A stretch of DNA of 64,000 nt from Sphingomonas sp. PP-F2F-G114-C0414 (GCF_003688595.1 NZ_RCWT01000010.1:372001-436000), one strand, 5' to 3'; positions 17,233-26,851 are shown, numbered from the stretch's first letter. The notes: a model not told the origin generated them from the letters alone. Numbers and translations are program-made.

Positions 17233-18192
17233 TCAGACACCGATCCGGACGCGCGCCGCGCGGTATTCGCGTTCGAGGCGGTCGACCCGGTCGGAAACGC
17301 TTTCGATTTCGGTGACTGCGCCGATGCCTTGGCCCGAGCCCCAGATGTCGCGCCACGCCTTGGGCTTCGATCCGTTGCCGCCGCCGAAGTCCATCGTCTT
17401 GAGATCACCTTCTGGCAGCGCGTCCGGGTCCATGCCCGCAGCGACGATCGAGGCGCGGAGGTAGTTGCCATGCACGCCGGTGAACAGGTTCGAATAGACG
17501 ATGTCGGACGCTTTGCCCGCGACGATGCCGTCCTTGTACGCCTGGTCCGCATTGGCCTCGGTAGTCGCGATGAACGGCGAGCCGATATAGCCGAAGTCCG
17601 CGCCCATCGCCTGTGCCGCCAGCACCGCGTCGCCAGTCGCGATCGAGCCCGACAGCGCGAGCGGACCGTCGAACCACTGGCGGATCTCCTGGATGATCGC
17701 GAACGGCGAAAGGCGGCCGGCATGGCCACCCGCACCGGCTGCGACTGCGATTAGGCCGTCTGCACCCTTTTCGATCGCTTTCCGCGCGAACCGGTCGTCG
17801 ATCACGTCGTGCAGTGTGATGCCGCCCCAGCCGTGCACCGCGGTGTTGAGATCCTCGCGCGCGCCGAGCGAGGTGATGACGATCGGCACCTGCCACTTCG
17901 CGCACGTCTCAAGGTCGCTCTCGAGCCGGTCGTTGGATTTGTGGACGATCTGGTTGACTGCGAACGGCGCGGCCGGGCGATCCGGATTCGCGCGGTTGTG
18001 CGCGCTAAGTTCCTCGGTGATCCGGTGCAGCCACTCGTCGAGCATCGCCTGCGGGCGCGCATTGAGCGCGGGGAACGAGCCGACGATGCCCGCCTTGCAC
18101 TGCGCGATCACCAGCTCGGGGCCGGAAATGATGAACAGCGGCGAGCCGATGACGGGCAGGCGCAGGTTTTTTAGAATAGCGGGTACGGTCAT
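17233..18192 (-). CDS. nitronate monooxygenase (2-nitropropane dioxygenase family)
   Basis: 319 aa FMN-dependent TIM-barrel protein. The N-terminal LRLPVIGSPLFIISGPELVIAQCKAG is the family's FMN-binding start. The middle shows ADGLIAVAAGAGGHAGRLSPF, with the His of GGHAG as catalytic base, and a phosphate-binding region near GPLALSGSIATGDAVLAAQAMGADFGYIGSPFIAT. Such enzymes oxidise alkyl nitronates such as propionate 3-nitronate to carbonyls, a detoxification role. Length is typical (about 320 aa). It is the gene after paoC on the same strand but is separated from it by a hairpin. Confidence 0.9.
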   Translation of the reverse strand: MTVPAILKNLRLPVIGSPLFIISGPELVIAQCKAGIVGSFPALNARPQAMLDEWLHRITEELSAHNRANPDRPAAPFAVNQIVHKSNDRLESDLETCAKWQVPIVITSLGAREDLNTAVHGWGGITLHDVIDDRFARKAIEKGADGLIAVAAGAGGHAGRLSPFAIIQEIRQWFDGPLALSGSIATGDAVLAAQAMGADFGYIGSPFIATTEANADQAYKDGIVAGKASDIVYSNLFTGVHGNYLRASIVAAGMDPDALPEGDLKTMDFGGGNGSKPKAWRDIWGSGQGIGAVTEIESVSDRVDRLEREYRAARVRIGV

Positions 18193-18238
18193 GTGGGTTT
18201 TCTAGCGCAACCTATTCGCGCGCGCCAGAGCCGCTTTT

Positions 18239-18277
18239 GCCCTCCACCCCCGCCTACAATGCGGCGGGGTGGAGGGC
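18239..18277. terminator. hairpin between paoC and the nitronate monooxygenase gene
   Basis: GCCCTCCACCCC (18239-18250) pairs perfectly with GGGGTGGAGGGC (18266-18277) across a 15-base loop. It starts 7 bases beyond the paoC stop. No U-run follows in the paoC direction, so it may be a weak intrinsic terminator or a 3'-end stabiliser. Confidence 0.6.
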
Positions 18278-18283
18278 AGGGTA

Positions 18284-20476
18284 TCAGGCCATCTTGCCGA
18301 TGACCTTGTCGAGCGTCAGCGGGTATTCGCGGATGCGGACGCCGCATGCGTTGTAGACCGCGTTGGCGATCGCCGCACCGACGCCGCACAGACCGAGCTC
18401 GCCGATGCCCTTGGCCTTCATCGGCGAGGACTTCTCGTCGAGTTCGTCCATGAAGAACACGTCCTGCATCGGAATATCGGCGTGCGCGGGCACGTGGTAT
18501 TCGGCGAGGTCGTGGTTGACGAAATAGCCGAACCGCGTGTCGACGATTGCGTCTTCCATGAGTGCCGCACCTACGCCCATCGTCATCGCGCCGATCACTT
18601 GGCTACGCGCCGATTTTGGGTTAAGGATACGGCCCGCGGCGAACGCACCGCTCATCCGGCGGACGCGGATCTCGCCGGTCGCCGGGTCGACGCCAACTTC
18701 GACAAAATGCGCGCCGAACGTGGCCTGCGCATAGGTCTTGGTCAGATCGCCGAACTCGATCGTGTCCTCGGCGGAGATGCCGGCATCGCCTGCGGCCTCG
18801 GCGAGCGAGACGCTGCGGTTGCCCGACTTCACCTTCCCGTCCTCGAACACGACGTCGGTCGAGTTGAACCCGAGCTTGCGCGCTACCGAGTCGCGCAGTG
18901 CCATGCACGCCGCATAGACGCCGGCGGTCGAGCTGTTGCCGCCCCACTGGCCGCCCGAGCCCGACGAGGCCGGGAAGCTGCTGTCGCCGAGCAGGACGAC
19001 AACCTTGTCCATCGGCACGCCCATCATCTCGGCAACCGTCTGGCCGATGATCGTGTAGCTGCCCGTGCCGATGTCGGTCATGTCGGTGGCGACGGTGACG
19101 ACGCCCTTCTTGTCGATCCCGACGCGCGCACCCGACTTCATGGTGACGTTGTCGCGGAATGCGGACGCCATGCCCATGCCAACCAGCCAGCGGCCGTCGC
19201 GAACTTGCCCGGGGACGGCGTTGCGCTTGTTCCAGCCAAAGCGTTCGGCGCCGGTCTTCAGACAGCCGACTAGGTCGCGTTGCGAGAATTGCCGCGAGGG
19301 CTTTTCCGGATCGACCTGCGTGTCGTTGACGATCCGCAACTGGACCGGGTCCATCTTCAGCTTCTCGGCCAGTTCGTCCATCGCCGCTTCCAGCGCGAGC
19401 AGGCCGACCGCCTCGCCCGGCGCACGCATCGCGTTGCCCTCGGGGAGATCGAGCACGGCAAGACGCGTCGCGGTCATGCGGTTGGCGCCGGCGTAGAGGA
19501 GGCGCGTCGCATTTGGCGCGGTCTCGGGACCACCACCGGGAAGATCGCCCGACCAGCTCTCATGCGCGATCGCGGTGATCTTGCCGTCCTTCTGCGCGCC
19601 GATACGGAGTCGCTGGATCGTCGCGGGGCGATGAGTCGTGTTGTTCATCACCTGCGGACGGGCGAGTGCGAGCTTCACCGGACGCCCGCCGATCGCGCGC
19701 GAACCGAGCGCCGCCATGACTGCATCACTGCGGACCCACAGCTTCGACCCGAACCCGCCGCCGACATAGGGCGACATCACATGGATGTTTTCCTTGGGCA
19801 GGAGCAGCGTCTCGCTCATGTCGCTGACCGCCCAGGCGATCATCTGGTTGGAAGTCCAGAGCGTGAGCTTGCCGTCCTTCCAAGCCGCGGTGGTGGAATG
19901 CGGCTCCATCATCATGTGGCTTTGATCGGGCGTGGTGTAGCGCTCGTCGACCTGGACCGCGGCCTTGGCGAACGCGCCTGCGAAGTCGCCGACGGCGGTG
20001 TCGGGGTTGCCGCTTTTCGGCTTGGTCGCCGACGCTTTAGAGGCGGCGAGGTCAAAATTGCCCTTGGCCCGCGCGTAGTTGACGCGCAGCAGCTTGGTCG
20101 CGGCGCGCGCCTGCTCGAACGTCTCGGCGACGACGACAGCCACGGCCTGGTCGTAATGCTGGACTTCGGGGCCGGCGAGCATCCGTGCGGTGTGGTTCTT
20201 CGCCTTGCCGAGCTTGCCGGCGTTTTCATAGGTGACGACCGCGAGCACGCCAGGGGCAGCCTTTGCGTCGGCGGTGTCGATGCTCTCGATGCGGCCCTTG
20301 GCGATCGCCGCGCCGACAATGTAACCATAGGCGGCGTTCGGCGCGACATCGTTGCGCTCATAGGCGTAGTGCGCGGTGCCGGTGGTCTTCAGCTTGCCGT
20401 CGACGCGGTCGAGCGGCTTGCCGAGGACCTTCATGCGATCGGTCGGGTTCGCCGTGGCGGGGGTATCGAACTTCAT
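18284..20476 (-). CDS. paoC: aldehyde oxidoreductase molybdenum subunit PaoC
   Basis: 730 aa, xanthine-dehydrogenase-family large subunit that binds the molybdopterin cofactor. The start at 20476 (MKFDTPATANPTDRMKVLG) is preferred over a longer frame because it begins 5 bases after the paoB stop. Family motifs include GKPLDRVDGKLKTTGTAHYAYE, SPYVGGGFGSKLW, RAPGEAVG and a C-terminal AKGIGELGLCG, where the Glu corresponds to the base that activates water at the Mo centre. With paoA and paoB it forms a periplasmic enzyme that oxidises (often aromatic) aldehydes to acids. It has no signal of its own and would be co-exported with PaoA. No MoCo-insertion chaperone gene (paoD/xdhC) is adjacent. Confidence 0.92.
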   Translation of the reverse strand: MKFDTPATANPTDRMKVLGKPLDRVDGKLKTTGTAHYAYERNDVAPNAAYGYIVGAAIAKGRIESIDTADAKAAPGVLAVVTYENAGKLGKAKNHTARMLAGPEVQHYDQAVAVVVAETFEQARAATKLLRVNYARAKGNFDLAASKASATKPKSGNPDTAVGDFAGAFAKAAVQVDERYTTPDQSHMMMEPHSTTAAWKDGKLTLWTSNQMIAWAVSDMSETLLLPKENIHVMSPYVGGGFGSKLWVRSDAVMAALGSRAIGGRPVKLALARPQVMNNTTHRPATIQRLRIGAQKDGKITAIAHESWSGDLPGGGPETAPNATRLLYAGANRMTATRLAVLDLPEGNAMRAPGEAVGLLALEAAMDELAEKLKMDPVQLRIVNDTQVDPEKPSRQFSQRDLVGCLKTGAERFGWNKRNAVPGQVRDGRWLVGMGMASAFRDNVTMKSGARVGIDKKGVVTVATDMTDIGTGSYTIIGQTVAEMMGVPMDKVVVLLGDSSFPASSGSGGQWGGNSSTAGVYAACMALRDSVARKLGFNSTDVVFEDGKVKSGNRSVSLAEAAGDAGISAEDTIEFGDLTKTYAQATFGAHFVEVGVDPATGEIRVRRMSGAFAAGRILNPKSARSQVIGAMTMGVGAALMEDAIVDTRFGYFVNHDLAEYHVPAHADIPMQDVFFMDELDEKSSPMKAKGIGELGLCGVGAAIANAVYNACGVRIREYPLTLDKVIGKMA

Positions 20477-20481
20477 GGCGA

Positions 20482-21432
20482 TCAGGCCTTTGCGTCTTCG
20501 AACACGGCGCCGATGGTGCGTTCGACCAACGGCAGCTTGAACGCGTTCTGGGAGGTGGTGCGAGCGCCGGCGAGGACCGCCGCTGCGGTCGCCTTGGCGC
20601 CATTCGGCATCTGCGCCTCGGCGGCTTCGACACGCCACGGCTTATGCGCGAGGCCCCCGAAGGCGAGGCGGCCGCGTCCACCCGGCTGGATCACTGCAGC
20701 AACCGAGATCAGGGCGAACGCGTAGGACGCTCGGTCACGCACCTTCTGGTAGATGTGCGTACCGCCGATCGGCTTGGGCAGCGTCACAGCCGTGATCAGT
20801 TCGCCGGGCGCGAGCGACGTCTCGATGTTCGGCGTCGCGCCGGGAAGACGGTGAAAGTCCGCAATCGGGATCGCGCGTGTCTGGCCAGCGGCGTTCACCG
20901 TTTCGACGGTAGCGTCGAGCACGCGCATCGCGACGGCCATGTCGCTCGGGTGCGTGGCGATACACGCCTCGCTCGTGCCCATCACGGCCAAGTTGCGGTT
21001 GAACCCGCCGATCGCCGCGCAGCCGCTGCCGGGCTGACGCTTATTACATGGCTTGGTCGTGTCGTAGAAATACGGGCATCGCGTGCGCTGGAGCAGATTG
21101 CCTGCGGTCGTCGCCTTGTTGCGCAACTGGCCGGAAGCACCGGACACCAGCGCGCGGCTGAGCACGCCGTAATCCTTCCGCACACGCGCATCGGCGGCGA
21201 GGTCGGTGTTGCGGACGAGCGCGCCGACGCGCAGCCCGCCCTCAGCGGTCGGCGTGATCTTATCGAGACCGAGGCCGTTGACGTCGATCAGGTGCTGCGG
21301 CGTTTCGATCTGGAGCTTCATCAGGTCGAGCAGGTTGGTGCCGCCGGCAATGAACTTCGCACCCGGCGTGCGGACCGCGGCGCTGGCTGCTTCCTTGGCC
21401 GAAGTGGCGCGCTCGTAGGTGAAGGCCTTCAT
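20482..21432 (-). CDS. paoB: aldehyde oxidoreductase FAD subunit PaoB
   Basis: 316 aa. The start at 21432 overlaps the paoA stop by ATGA. The FAD-binding motif [13 protein letters not shown] (27-39) and the second motif [11 protein letters not shown] are visible. Between residues 119 and 157 lie four Cys (C119, C129, C138, C157), matching the extra 4Fe-4S insertion known in E. coli PaoB and not found in plain xanthine dehydrogenases. This subunit passes electrons from the iron-sulfur centres to FAD and an external acceptor. Confidence 0.92.
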   Translation of the reverse strand: MKAFTYERATSAKEAASAAVRTPGAKFIAGGTNLLDLMKLQIETPQHLIDVNGLGLDKITPTAEGGLRVGALVRNTDLAADARVRKDYGVLSRALVSGASGQLRNKATTAGNLLQRTRCPYFYDTTKPCNKRQPGSGCAAIGGFNRNLAVMGTSEACIATHPSDMAVAMRVLDATVETVNAAGQTRAIPIADFHRLPGATPNIETSLAPGELITAVTLPKPIGGTHIYQKVRDRASYAFALISVAAVIQPGGRGRLAFGGLAHKPWRVEAAEAQMPNGAKATAAAVLAGARTTSQNAFKLPLVERTIGAVFEDAKA

Positions 21433-22073
21433 GCGCTGCGCTCCGTACCCGCGACATCGTGGATCGCGTCGATGATGTTCGCATAAGCGCCGCAGCGGCA
21501 GATGTTGCCGCTCATCCGCTCGCGCAGCTCGTCGGTGGTGACCGCGGGCTTTGCAGCGATGTCGCCGGTGACATGGCTGGGGATGCCCGCCTTGATCTCG
21601 CCGAGCGTCGCGACGGCCGAGCAGATCTGGCCGGGGGTGCAATAGCCGCATTGATAGCCGTCATGCTTGACGAATGCCGCCTGCATCGCGTGCAGTTTCT
21701 CAGGCGTGCCGAGACCCTCGATCGTCGTGATCTCCTCGCCTTCGTGCATGACGGCGAGCGTCAGACAGCTGTTGATCCGGCGACCCTCGACGATGACCGT
21801 GCACGCACCGCATTGGCCATGATCGCAGCCCTTCTTGGTGCCGGTGAGCTTCAAATTTTCGCGCAGTGCGTCCAGCAAGGTGGTGCGCGTGTCGACGGTC
21901 AACTTGGTCGTGCGGCCGTTGACGTTGAGCGTCACCGGCATGGTCGGCGGTGCCGATTGCGCGGTGCCCTGCGTTTGAGCCTGCGCGGCGGGTGCCGCTG
22001 CGAGCGTAGCCGACGCGACACCACCGGCGATCACGCCACGGCGTGACACCGGAAAACATTCATCCTGATGCAT
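21429..22073 (-). CDS. paoA: aldehyde oxidoreductase 2Fe-2S subunit PaoA, TAT-exported
   Basis: 214 aa. The N-terminus has a TAT signal ([10 protein letters not shown] plus an Ala-rich stretch ending near AQA at 31-33). The plant-type 2Fe-2S cluster uses C83, C88, C91 and C103. The second cluster uses C142, C145, C192 and C194. Both patterns match the small subunit of the molybdenum hydroxylase family. It is the first gene of the paoABC operon; PaoB and PaoC lack signals and would be carried to the periplasm with it. Confidence 0.94.
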   Translation of the reverse strand: MHQDECFPVSRRGVIAGGVASATLAAAPAAQAQTQGTAQSAPPTMPVTLNVNGRTTKLTVDTRTTLLDALRENLKLTGTKKGCDHGQCGACTVIVEGRRINSCLTLAVMHEGEEITTIEGLGTPEKLHAMQAAFVKHDGYQCGYCTPGQICSAVATLGEIKAGIPSHVTGDIAAKPAVTTDELRERMSGNICRCGAYANIIDAIHDVAGTERSA

Positions 22074-22181
22074 ATAAACCCCTGTATATGTTGGCCTAAC
22101 GGGTGAAGCGCGGCAAAGTTGCGCTACTAGGCATTTGGTTCCGTGAATTTTGCGTCACGGAGGTTTGGGTAGGGCATTGAA

Positions 22182-22382
22182 ATGCGGACAATTTCTTCCG
22201 GCGTGTCGGTCCGGCTGTATCATCTAGACGACAGCGGCGAGGGCGGGGCGGCGACGACTCTGTTCTATGGGCCGCTCGGGGAAGCGCTCGCGATTGCCGC
22301 ACAGCAGGAGGAGGACGTCCAGACGGGGCTGTATCTCACCACCGAGAACGACGTCGTCGCGTATCTTGATCTGGAGGAATAG
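22182..22382 (+). CDS. small acidic protein of unknown function
   Basis: 66 aa starting MRTISSGVSVRLYHLDDSGE and ending AYLDLEE. GGGTAGGG lies 8-15 bases before the ATG. The composition is protein-like and acidic, with no membrane segment or signal and no family I recognise. The gene stands alone between divergent paoA and a palindromic repeat. Absence of a longer competing frame and a normal codon pattern argue that it is real, but the evidence is modest. Confidence 0.5.
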   Translation: MRTISSGVSVRLYHLDDSGEGGAATTLFYGPLGEALAIAAQQEEDVQTGLYLTTENDVVAYLDLEE

Positions 22383-22430
22383 GACGCCAAGCGACCGACC
22401 TCTTATTGCGATGCGCCACCTCGATAGCGC

Positions 22431-22533
22431 CACCCCGGCGAAGGCCGGGGCCCAATTGGAAAGGTGGCAATAACGGATCGCGATCCACCGTTAGCAACAC
22501 CGCCCAACTGGGCCCCGGCCTTCGCCGGGGTGG
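22431..22533. repeat. paired REP-like palindrome, copy 1
   Basis: Two inverted boxes face each other: 22431-22459 (core CACCCCGGCGAAGGCCGGGG then CCCAATTGG) and 22503-22533, nearly its reverse complement. About 43 bases separate them. Each box also contains a small GC palindrome. It lies between the small gene and the flavoprotein gene stop, a typical place for such elements. Related copies are at 40895-40949, 51694-51771 and 57503-57607. Confidence 0.8.
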
Positions 22534-22575
22534 TACTCTTTTCTAGGGGTCGTGTGCGTTTCTCTCGGGTTCGCT

Positions 22576-23991
22576 TCACGTCCCCGGCGTGAACCCGTCA
22601 TCCCGATCCGGCGGGGTGGGGGCATGCACTTCGCTACAGATCGAGCGTAGCGCGCCCTTCATCCCCTCCTCGAACGTCGGATGATAGATCGGCAGGTCGA
22701 GCACCTCGGTCGCGGTCCAGCCGCTCTGAATTGCCCACGCCATGAGGTGCGCGCTGTGCTCGACGGCCGGCCCTGCCATCGTCGCACCGGTCAGCCGGCC
22801 ATCGCGACGATCCGCATAGAAGCGTACCACCCCGGCGTTGCACGCCTCGACCTTCGCCCGGCCTTGGTCATCATACGACGCCGTACCGATCACGCTGTCG
22901 GCATCACCATCGTCCGCGATCTTGCCGATCACCGCGACGTTGGGGTGCGTGAAGGTGATCGCGAACGGCACGGTGCGCTTTCCCGGCGTCACCTCGGGAT
23001 AGCTTGCCGCGTTGCGCCCGGCGATCGTTCCCTCCGCCGACGCTTCGTGCAGCACCGCGCGGTCATGATCCGCATCGCCGGCGATGAAGATCGGCGCGGT
23101 GCCGCATTGCATCGTCTCGCGGTCAAAATCCGGCATGCCGTGGTCATCGAGCGCAAGGCCCGTCGTCTCCAGCCCGATATCCTTGACCTGAGGCGGCCGT
23201 CCCGTCGCGACGAGCAGATAGTCGAAACGTCGTTCGCCCGACGCGGACCCGGTCCAGGCCAGCTTGACGCCGTCGCCGGCGGGCTCGACCGTCAGCTCGA
23301 CGCCGAGCAGGATCGGCATCTCGCGCGAAAGGATCGCATGATACGCCTCGCCGACATGCGTATCCTTCAGTCCGCCGATCGTCTCGCCGGTATCGAACAC
23401 CATCGTCTCGACGCCAAGCCGCGCCATCGCCTGTGCAAGCTCGAGCCCCAGCGCGCCCGCACCGATAACACCGAGCGACTCGGGCAGATCCGTCAGTTCG
23501 AAGATGCTCTCGTTGGTCAGCACGCGGTCGCGCACCGCGTCGAACATCTCGGGGATCGCAGGGCTCGATCCGGTCGCGATCACCACGGACTTCGCGTGGA
23601 CCTCGCGGCCGTCGCTCAACGACAGGATCGTCGCACCTGCAAATTTCGCTCGCGCCTTGATCTTCACCTCGTCGGGCAGTTTGTCGATCGACTTTTCGAC
23701 GCCCGCGACGAATGCATCGCGCTCCTTCCGCACACGCGCCATCACTGCGACGCCATCGACCTTGCCCGACGCCTCGACCCCGAACACCGACGCCTGCTCG
23801 ACCGCATGCATCGCATTTCCCGCCGCGATCAACAGCTTCGAGGGCATGCATCCCACGCTCGCGCAGGTCGTGCCGCCAAAGCCTTCGTCGATCAGCAGCG
23901 TGCTGGCGCCGTTGCGACGCGCGCTGCGTTCGGCGGCGAGGCCGGCGGTCCCGGCACCGATGATCGCCACGTCGCAGGTCAGCTTGGTCAT
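22576..23991 (-). CDS. pyridine nucleotide-disulfide oxidoreductase, dihydrolipoyl dehydrogenase-like
   Basis: 471 aa flavoprotein. The start at 23991 follows a good GGAGAG site; a longer frame to 24075 is not needed. The FAD motif IGAGTAG (11-17) is followed by the redox-active pair C43/C48 in TCASVGCMPSKLL. A second dinucleotide fold begins at LGVIGAGALGLELAQ, and the FAD closing motif is IFIAGDAD. Near the C-terminus HPTFEEGM supplies the His-Glu pair of the dihydrolipoyl dehydrogenase/glutathione reductase family. No E2 or E3 complex genes are near, so it is probably a free-standing disulfide reductase. Divergent from the GST gene across 103 bases. Confidence 0.88.
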   Translation of the reverse strand: MTKLTCDVAIIGAGTAGLAAERSARRNGASTLLIDEGFGGTTCASVGCMPSKLLIAAGNAMHAVEQASVFGVEASGKVDGVAVMARVRKERDAFVAGVEKSIDKLPDEVKIKARAKFAGATILSLSDGREVHAKSVVIATGSSPAIPEMFDAVRDRVLTNESIFELTDLPESLGVIGAGALGLELAQAMARLGVETMVFDTGETIGGLKDTHVGEAYHAILSREMPILLGVELTVEPAGDGVKLAWTGSASGERRFDYLLVATGRPPQVKDIGLETTGLALDDHGMPDFDRETMQCGTAPIFIAGDADHDRAVLHEASAEGTIAGRNAASYPEVTPGKRTVPFAITFTHPNVAVIGKIADDGDADSVIGTASYDDQGRAKVEACNAGVVRFYADRRDGRLTGATMAGPAVEHSAHLMAWAIQSGWTATEVLDLPIYHPTFEEGMKGALRSICSEVHAPTPPDRDDGFTPGT

Positions 23992-24094
23992 AAGGCTCTC
24001 CGTTGCCGGAGAATTCCGGGGGCCGCGACCGAGGAAACCTTCGATGCCACCCAGCCGTTCCGCAGTGCAGCACATTCCTAGTCGAAGGACGCTT

Positions 24095-24721
24095 ATGTTA
24101 ACGCTCCACCATTTGAACTACTCGCGCTCGATCCGCGTGCTGTGGTTGCTCGAAGAGCTCGGCATCGAATACGACCTCGTCAAATACGAGCGTGACGAGA
24201 ATTTTCGCGCACCGGCCGCGCTGAAGGCGATCCACCCGCTCGGCAAGGCACCGGTGCTGGTCGACGGCGACCTGACGCTGGCCGAGAGCGCGCCGATCCT
24301 GTCGTACATCGACGCGCGTTATGGCGACCGCCGCTTCTCGCCGCCGATCGACAGCGATGCGGCCGCGATCCACGACGAGTGGTTGCAATATGTCGAAAGC
24401 TCGGCCGCGCTGCCGATCATGATGACGATGTTCGGGAAGCGGATGGGCGGCCTGCCCGACGGCCTGACCAAGTTCACCGGCCCCGAGGTGACCAAGACGC
24501 TCGACTATATCGGCGCAGGCGTCGGCGACGGCCCGTATCTGATGGGCGAGCAGCTGATGCTCGCGGATATCCAGATGTGCTATATGCTGGCGATCGCAGA
24601 AAGCACGGGGTTGCTCGTCGAGCATCCGGCCGTCCAGACGTATCTCGATCGGCTCCGTGCCCGCCCGGCCTTCGTTGCCGCTACCGAGATCGGCGGCCCG
24701 CTGATGCCCGCCCGTCGCTGA
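24095..24721 (+). CDS. glutathione S-transferase family protein
   Basis: 208 aa cytosolic GST. The thioredoxin-like N-domain has HHLNYSRSIRVLWLLEELG, with Ser/Tyr near residue 9 as candidate catalytic residues, and PLGKAPVLVDGDLTLAESAPIL, which binds glutathione. The helical C-domain holds YLMGEQLMLADIQM with the conserved capping-box Asp. The start at 24095 has GAAGGAC upstream; a much longer open frame is antisense to the flavoprotein gene and is rejected. Divergent from a disulfide reductase, so both may serve thiol redox or detoxification. Confidence 0.9.
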   Translation: MLTLHHLNYSRSIRVLWLLEELGIEYDLVKYERDENFRAPAALKAIHPLGKAPVLVDGDLTLAESAPILSYIDARYGDRRFSPPIDSDAAAIHDEWLQYVESSAALPIMMTMFGKRMGGLPDGLTKFTGPEVTKTLDYIGAGVGDGPYLMGEQLMLADIQMCYMLAIAESTGLLVEHPAVQTYLDRLRARPAFVAATEIGGPLMPARR

Positions 24722-24729
24722 TCTCCGGC

Positions 24730-24762
24730 CCCGACATCCAGGCCGTTCGCCGGGATGTCGGG
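24730..24762. terminator. bidirectional hairpin between GST and GH97 genes
   Basis: CCCGACATCC (24730-24739) pairs with GGATGTCGGG (24753-24762) over a 13-base loop. It lies between the stops of two convergent genes, so it can end both transcripts. No long T-run follows. Confidence 0.65.
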
Positions 24763-24770
24763 ACCTAAGC

Positions 24771-26849
24771 TCACCGCGCCTTCAATCGGATCGCTTCGCC
24801 ACCACCAGGGGCGAGTGGCAGGGTCAAAGTGTCGCCCTTGCGGACGGTCTTCGTCTCGATCGTGATCGAATGCCGCGCATCGGTCTTGTAGTCCGCGTTC
24901 GGACCGTCGCGGTAAATCTGCGCGGTGTAGCTTTTACCCGCATCTAAGAAATCGAGCGTGACCGTCAGTGTGCGCGGGTTCTCGTCGGTGACGCTGCCGA
25001 GATACCAGTCGTTCGACTTGCGATCCTTCCGTGCGAAGGTGACGTAGTCGCCGACTTCGCCGTTCAGCACGCGCGTGTCGGACCAGTCGGTCGGCACGTC
25101 CTTGATGAACTGGAACGCGGCGGGGTACTTCGCGTAGTTCTCGGGCGTATCCGCGGCCATCACGACCGGCGAGTACAGCACGACGTACAGCGCAAGCTGC
25201 TTGGCGATCGTCGACAGGATGTCGCTGTTGTCCGACCCCTTGAGGCTCAGCACGCCGGGCGTGAAATCCATCGGCCCTTCGAGCATTCGCGTGAAGGCGA
25301 GGTTGGCCTCGTGCTCGGGCGGGTTTTTGCCGGCCCAGCTGTTATATTCCATCCCGCGCGAGCCTTCGCGTGCGATCCAGTTGGGATAGGTGCGGCGCAG
25401 GCCGGTGTCCTTGACCGGCTCGTGGCTGTCGATCGCGACCTTGTACTTCGCAGCGGTGGTGACGACGCGGGTATAGTGGTTCACCATCCACTGGCCCTCG
25501 TGCCATTCGCGGTGCTGCGAGCCGTCGGGATCGACGCGTTCGATCTGGCCAGCGTCGGTAACGTAGCCGGTCTTGACCGCCGGGATGCCATGATCGCGCG
25601 CATAGCCGAACGATCGGTCGAGCTGGCTGTCGTAATGGCTCGCCGAGCCGCCGGTCTCGTTGTGCCCGATCAGGTACACGCCCTTCGCCTTGGCATATTT
25701 GGCGAGGACGTTCGCGTCGAAATCGGGGGTCGGTGTGTCGAACTGCATCGCATTGCCGTCGCCGAACCAGTCGCCGTCCCAGCCGACGTTCCAGCCCTCG
25801 ACCAGTACGCCCGGGATCTTGTTGGCGCTCGCGAAGTCGATGTAGCTTTTCACATGCGCGGTGGTGGCGCCGTGCTGCGGCCCGGTCGCCCAGCTCCATT
25901 TGCCGGTGATCATGTTCCACCACACCCCGACGAACTTGCCCGGCTTCACCCAGCTGACGTCGCCGAGCTTGTTCGGCTCGTTGAGGTTCAATTCGAGGTG
26001 GCTCATGTACAGGCCAGGCGCATCGTCCGACAGGATCAGCGTCCGCCACGGCGTCGCGAACGGCCCGGTCCGTGTGACCTTCGGCGCGCCGGCGCCGGGG
26101 GTGAGGACCGCCTTCAGCGTGTTGCCCTCGACCTTGGCGACGTTCATCCCGGCATAGTCGGTCAGCGCCGCCTCGTGCAGCGCGACATGCGTCCCGCTTG
26201 CGAGCTTCATCGTGATCGGCGTGGCGGCGGTGCCGACGCCGGTCAGCGGCGTGCGGTTGTAGAGATACTCCTCGCGGTTCCATTCGAATGCCGGCTTCCA
26301 CCACGCGGTCGCGTCCTCGGCGAACGCGAACTGGGTCAGCTCGTCGGCGATGTTGATCGTCTTGAAGTTCGGCTGCTGCGGAAATTCATAGCGGAAGCCG
26401 ACGCCGTCATCCTGCAGACGGAACACGACATCGATCGCGCGCTTGAGGCGATCGGTCTCGACCAGGCGGACGCGCATCTCGGTGTGGTTGTCGCGGATCG
26501 ACTTCCACTCGCCCCAGGGCTGCGTCCAGGTCGAGTCCGCCTTGTTCCGTGCGATGCTCTCGATCTTGAGGTGGCGATCGAACTTCGGCGCGTCGGTGAA
26601 CAGGAAGCCGAGCCGCGACGGGCTGACGATCAACTCGCCCTTGCGGGTGATGCTGTAGCTCGCCTTGCCCTCGCCGTCGGTCGCCACGGTGACGACGATG
26701 CTGCCGTCGGGCGAGGTCGCGATCGCGTTCGGGATCGTCGGCGCCGGCTGCGGCTTGATCGTCTCGTTGGAGGTCGGGGCGGGGGCAGCGTCCTGCGCAA
26801 AGGCTGGCGTTGCGATCAGCGCGGCGGAGAGCAGAAGGAGGGTCTTCAT
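24771..26849 (-). CDS. GH97 alpha-glucosidase/alpha-galactosidase, periplasmic
   Basis: 692 aa. The Sec signal MKTLLLLSAALIATPAFAQ supports the start at 26849, 2 bases after the stop of the upstream GH13 gene. The N-terminal beta-sandwich (to ~300) contains GVGFRYEFPQQ. The barrel shows GVLVEGWNVGWDGDW, GHNETGGSASHY and SHEPVKDTGLRRTYPNW then SRGMEYNSW, all typical of GH97 (SusB-like). The acidic residues in the HEPVK and RGMEY segments fit the inverting alpha-glucosidase branch and its calcium site. Clustering with GH13 enzymes and a TonB receptor points to maltodextrin breakdown in the periplasm. Confidence 0.92.
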   Translation of the reverse strand: MKTLLLLSAALIATPAFAQDAAPAPTSNETIKPQPAPTIPNAIATSPDGSIVVTVATDGEGKASYSITRKGELIVSPSRLGFLFTDAPKFDRHLKIESIARNKADSTWTQPWGEWKSIRDNHTEMRVRLVETDRLKRAIDVVFRLQDDGVGFRYEFPQQPNFKTINIADELTQFAFAEDATAWWKPAFEWNREEYLYNRTPLTGVGTAATPITMKLASGTHVALHEAALTDYAGMNVAKVEGNTLKAVLTPGAGAPKVTRTGPFATPWRTLILSDDAPGLYMSHLELNLNEPNKLGDVSWVKPGKFVGVWWNMITGKWSWATGPQHGATTAHVKSYIDFASANKIPGVLVEGWNVGWDGDWFGDGNAMQFDTPTPDFDANVLAKYAKAKGVYLIGHNETGGSASHYDSQLDRSFGYARDHGIPAVKTGYVTDAGQIERVDPDGSQHREWHEGQWMVNHYTRVVTTAAKYKVAIDSHEPVKDTGLRRTYPNWIAREGSRGMEYNSWAGKNPPEHEANLAFTRMLEGPMDFTPGVLSLKGSDNSDILSTIAKQLALYVVLYSPVVMAADTPENYAKYPAAFQFIKDVPTDWSDTRVLNGEVGDYVTFARKDRKSNDWYLGSVTDENPRTLTVTLDFLDAGKSYTAQIYRDGPNADYKTDARHSITIETKTVRKGDTLTLPLAPGGGEAIRLKAR

Positions 26850-26851
26850 GA

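Noticed and set aside
22431..22533. CRISPR-like repeats
   Set aside because: Only two inverted boxes per site, no regular spacers and no cas genes; they fit REP-type palindromes.
23504..24094. Long N-terminal extension of the GST
   Set aside because: It is antisense to the flavoprotein gene; the GST fold begins at the ATG at 24095.
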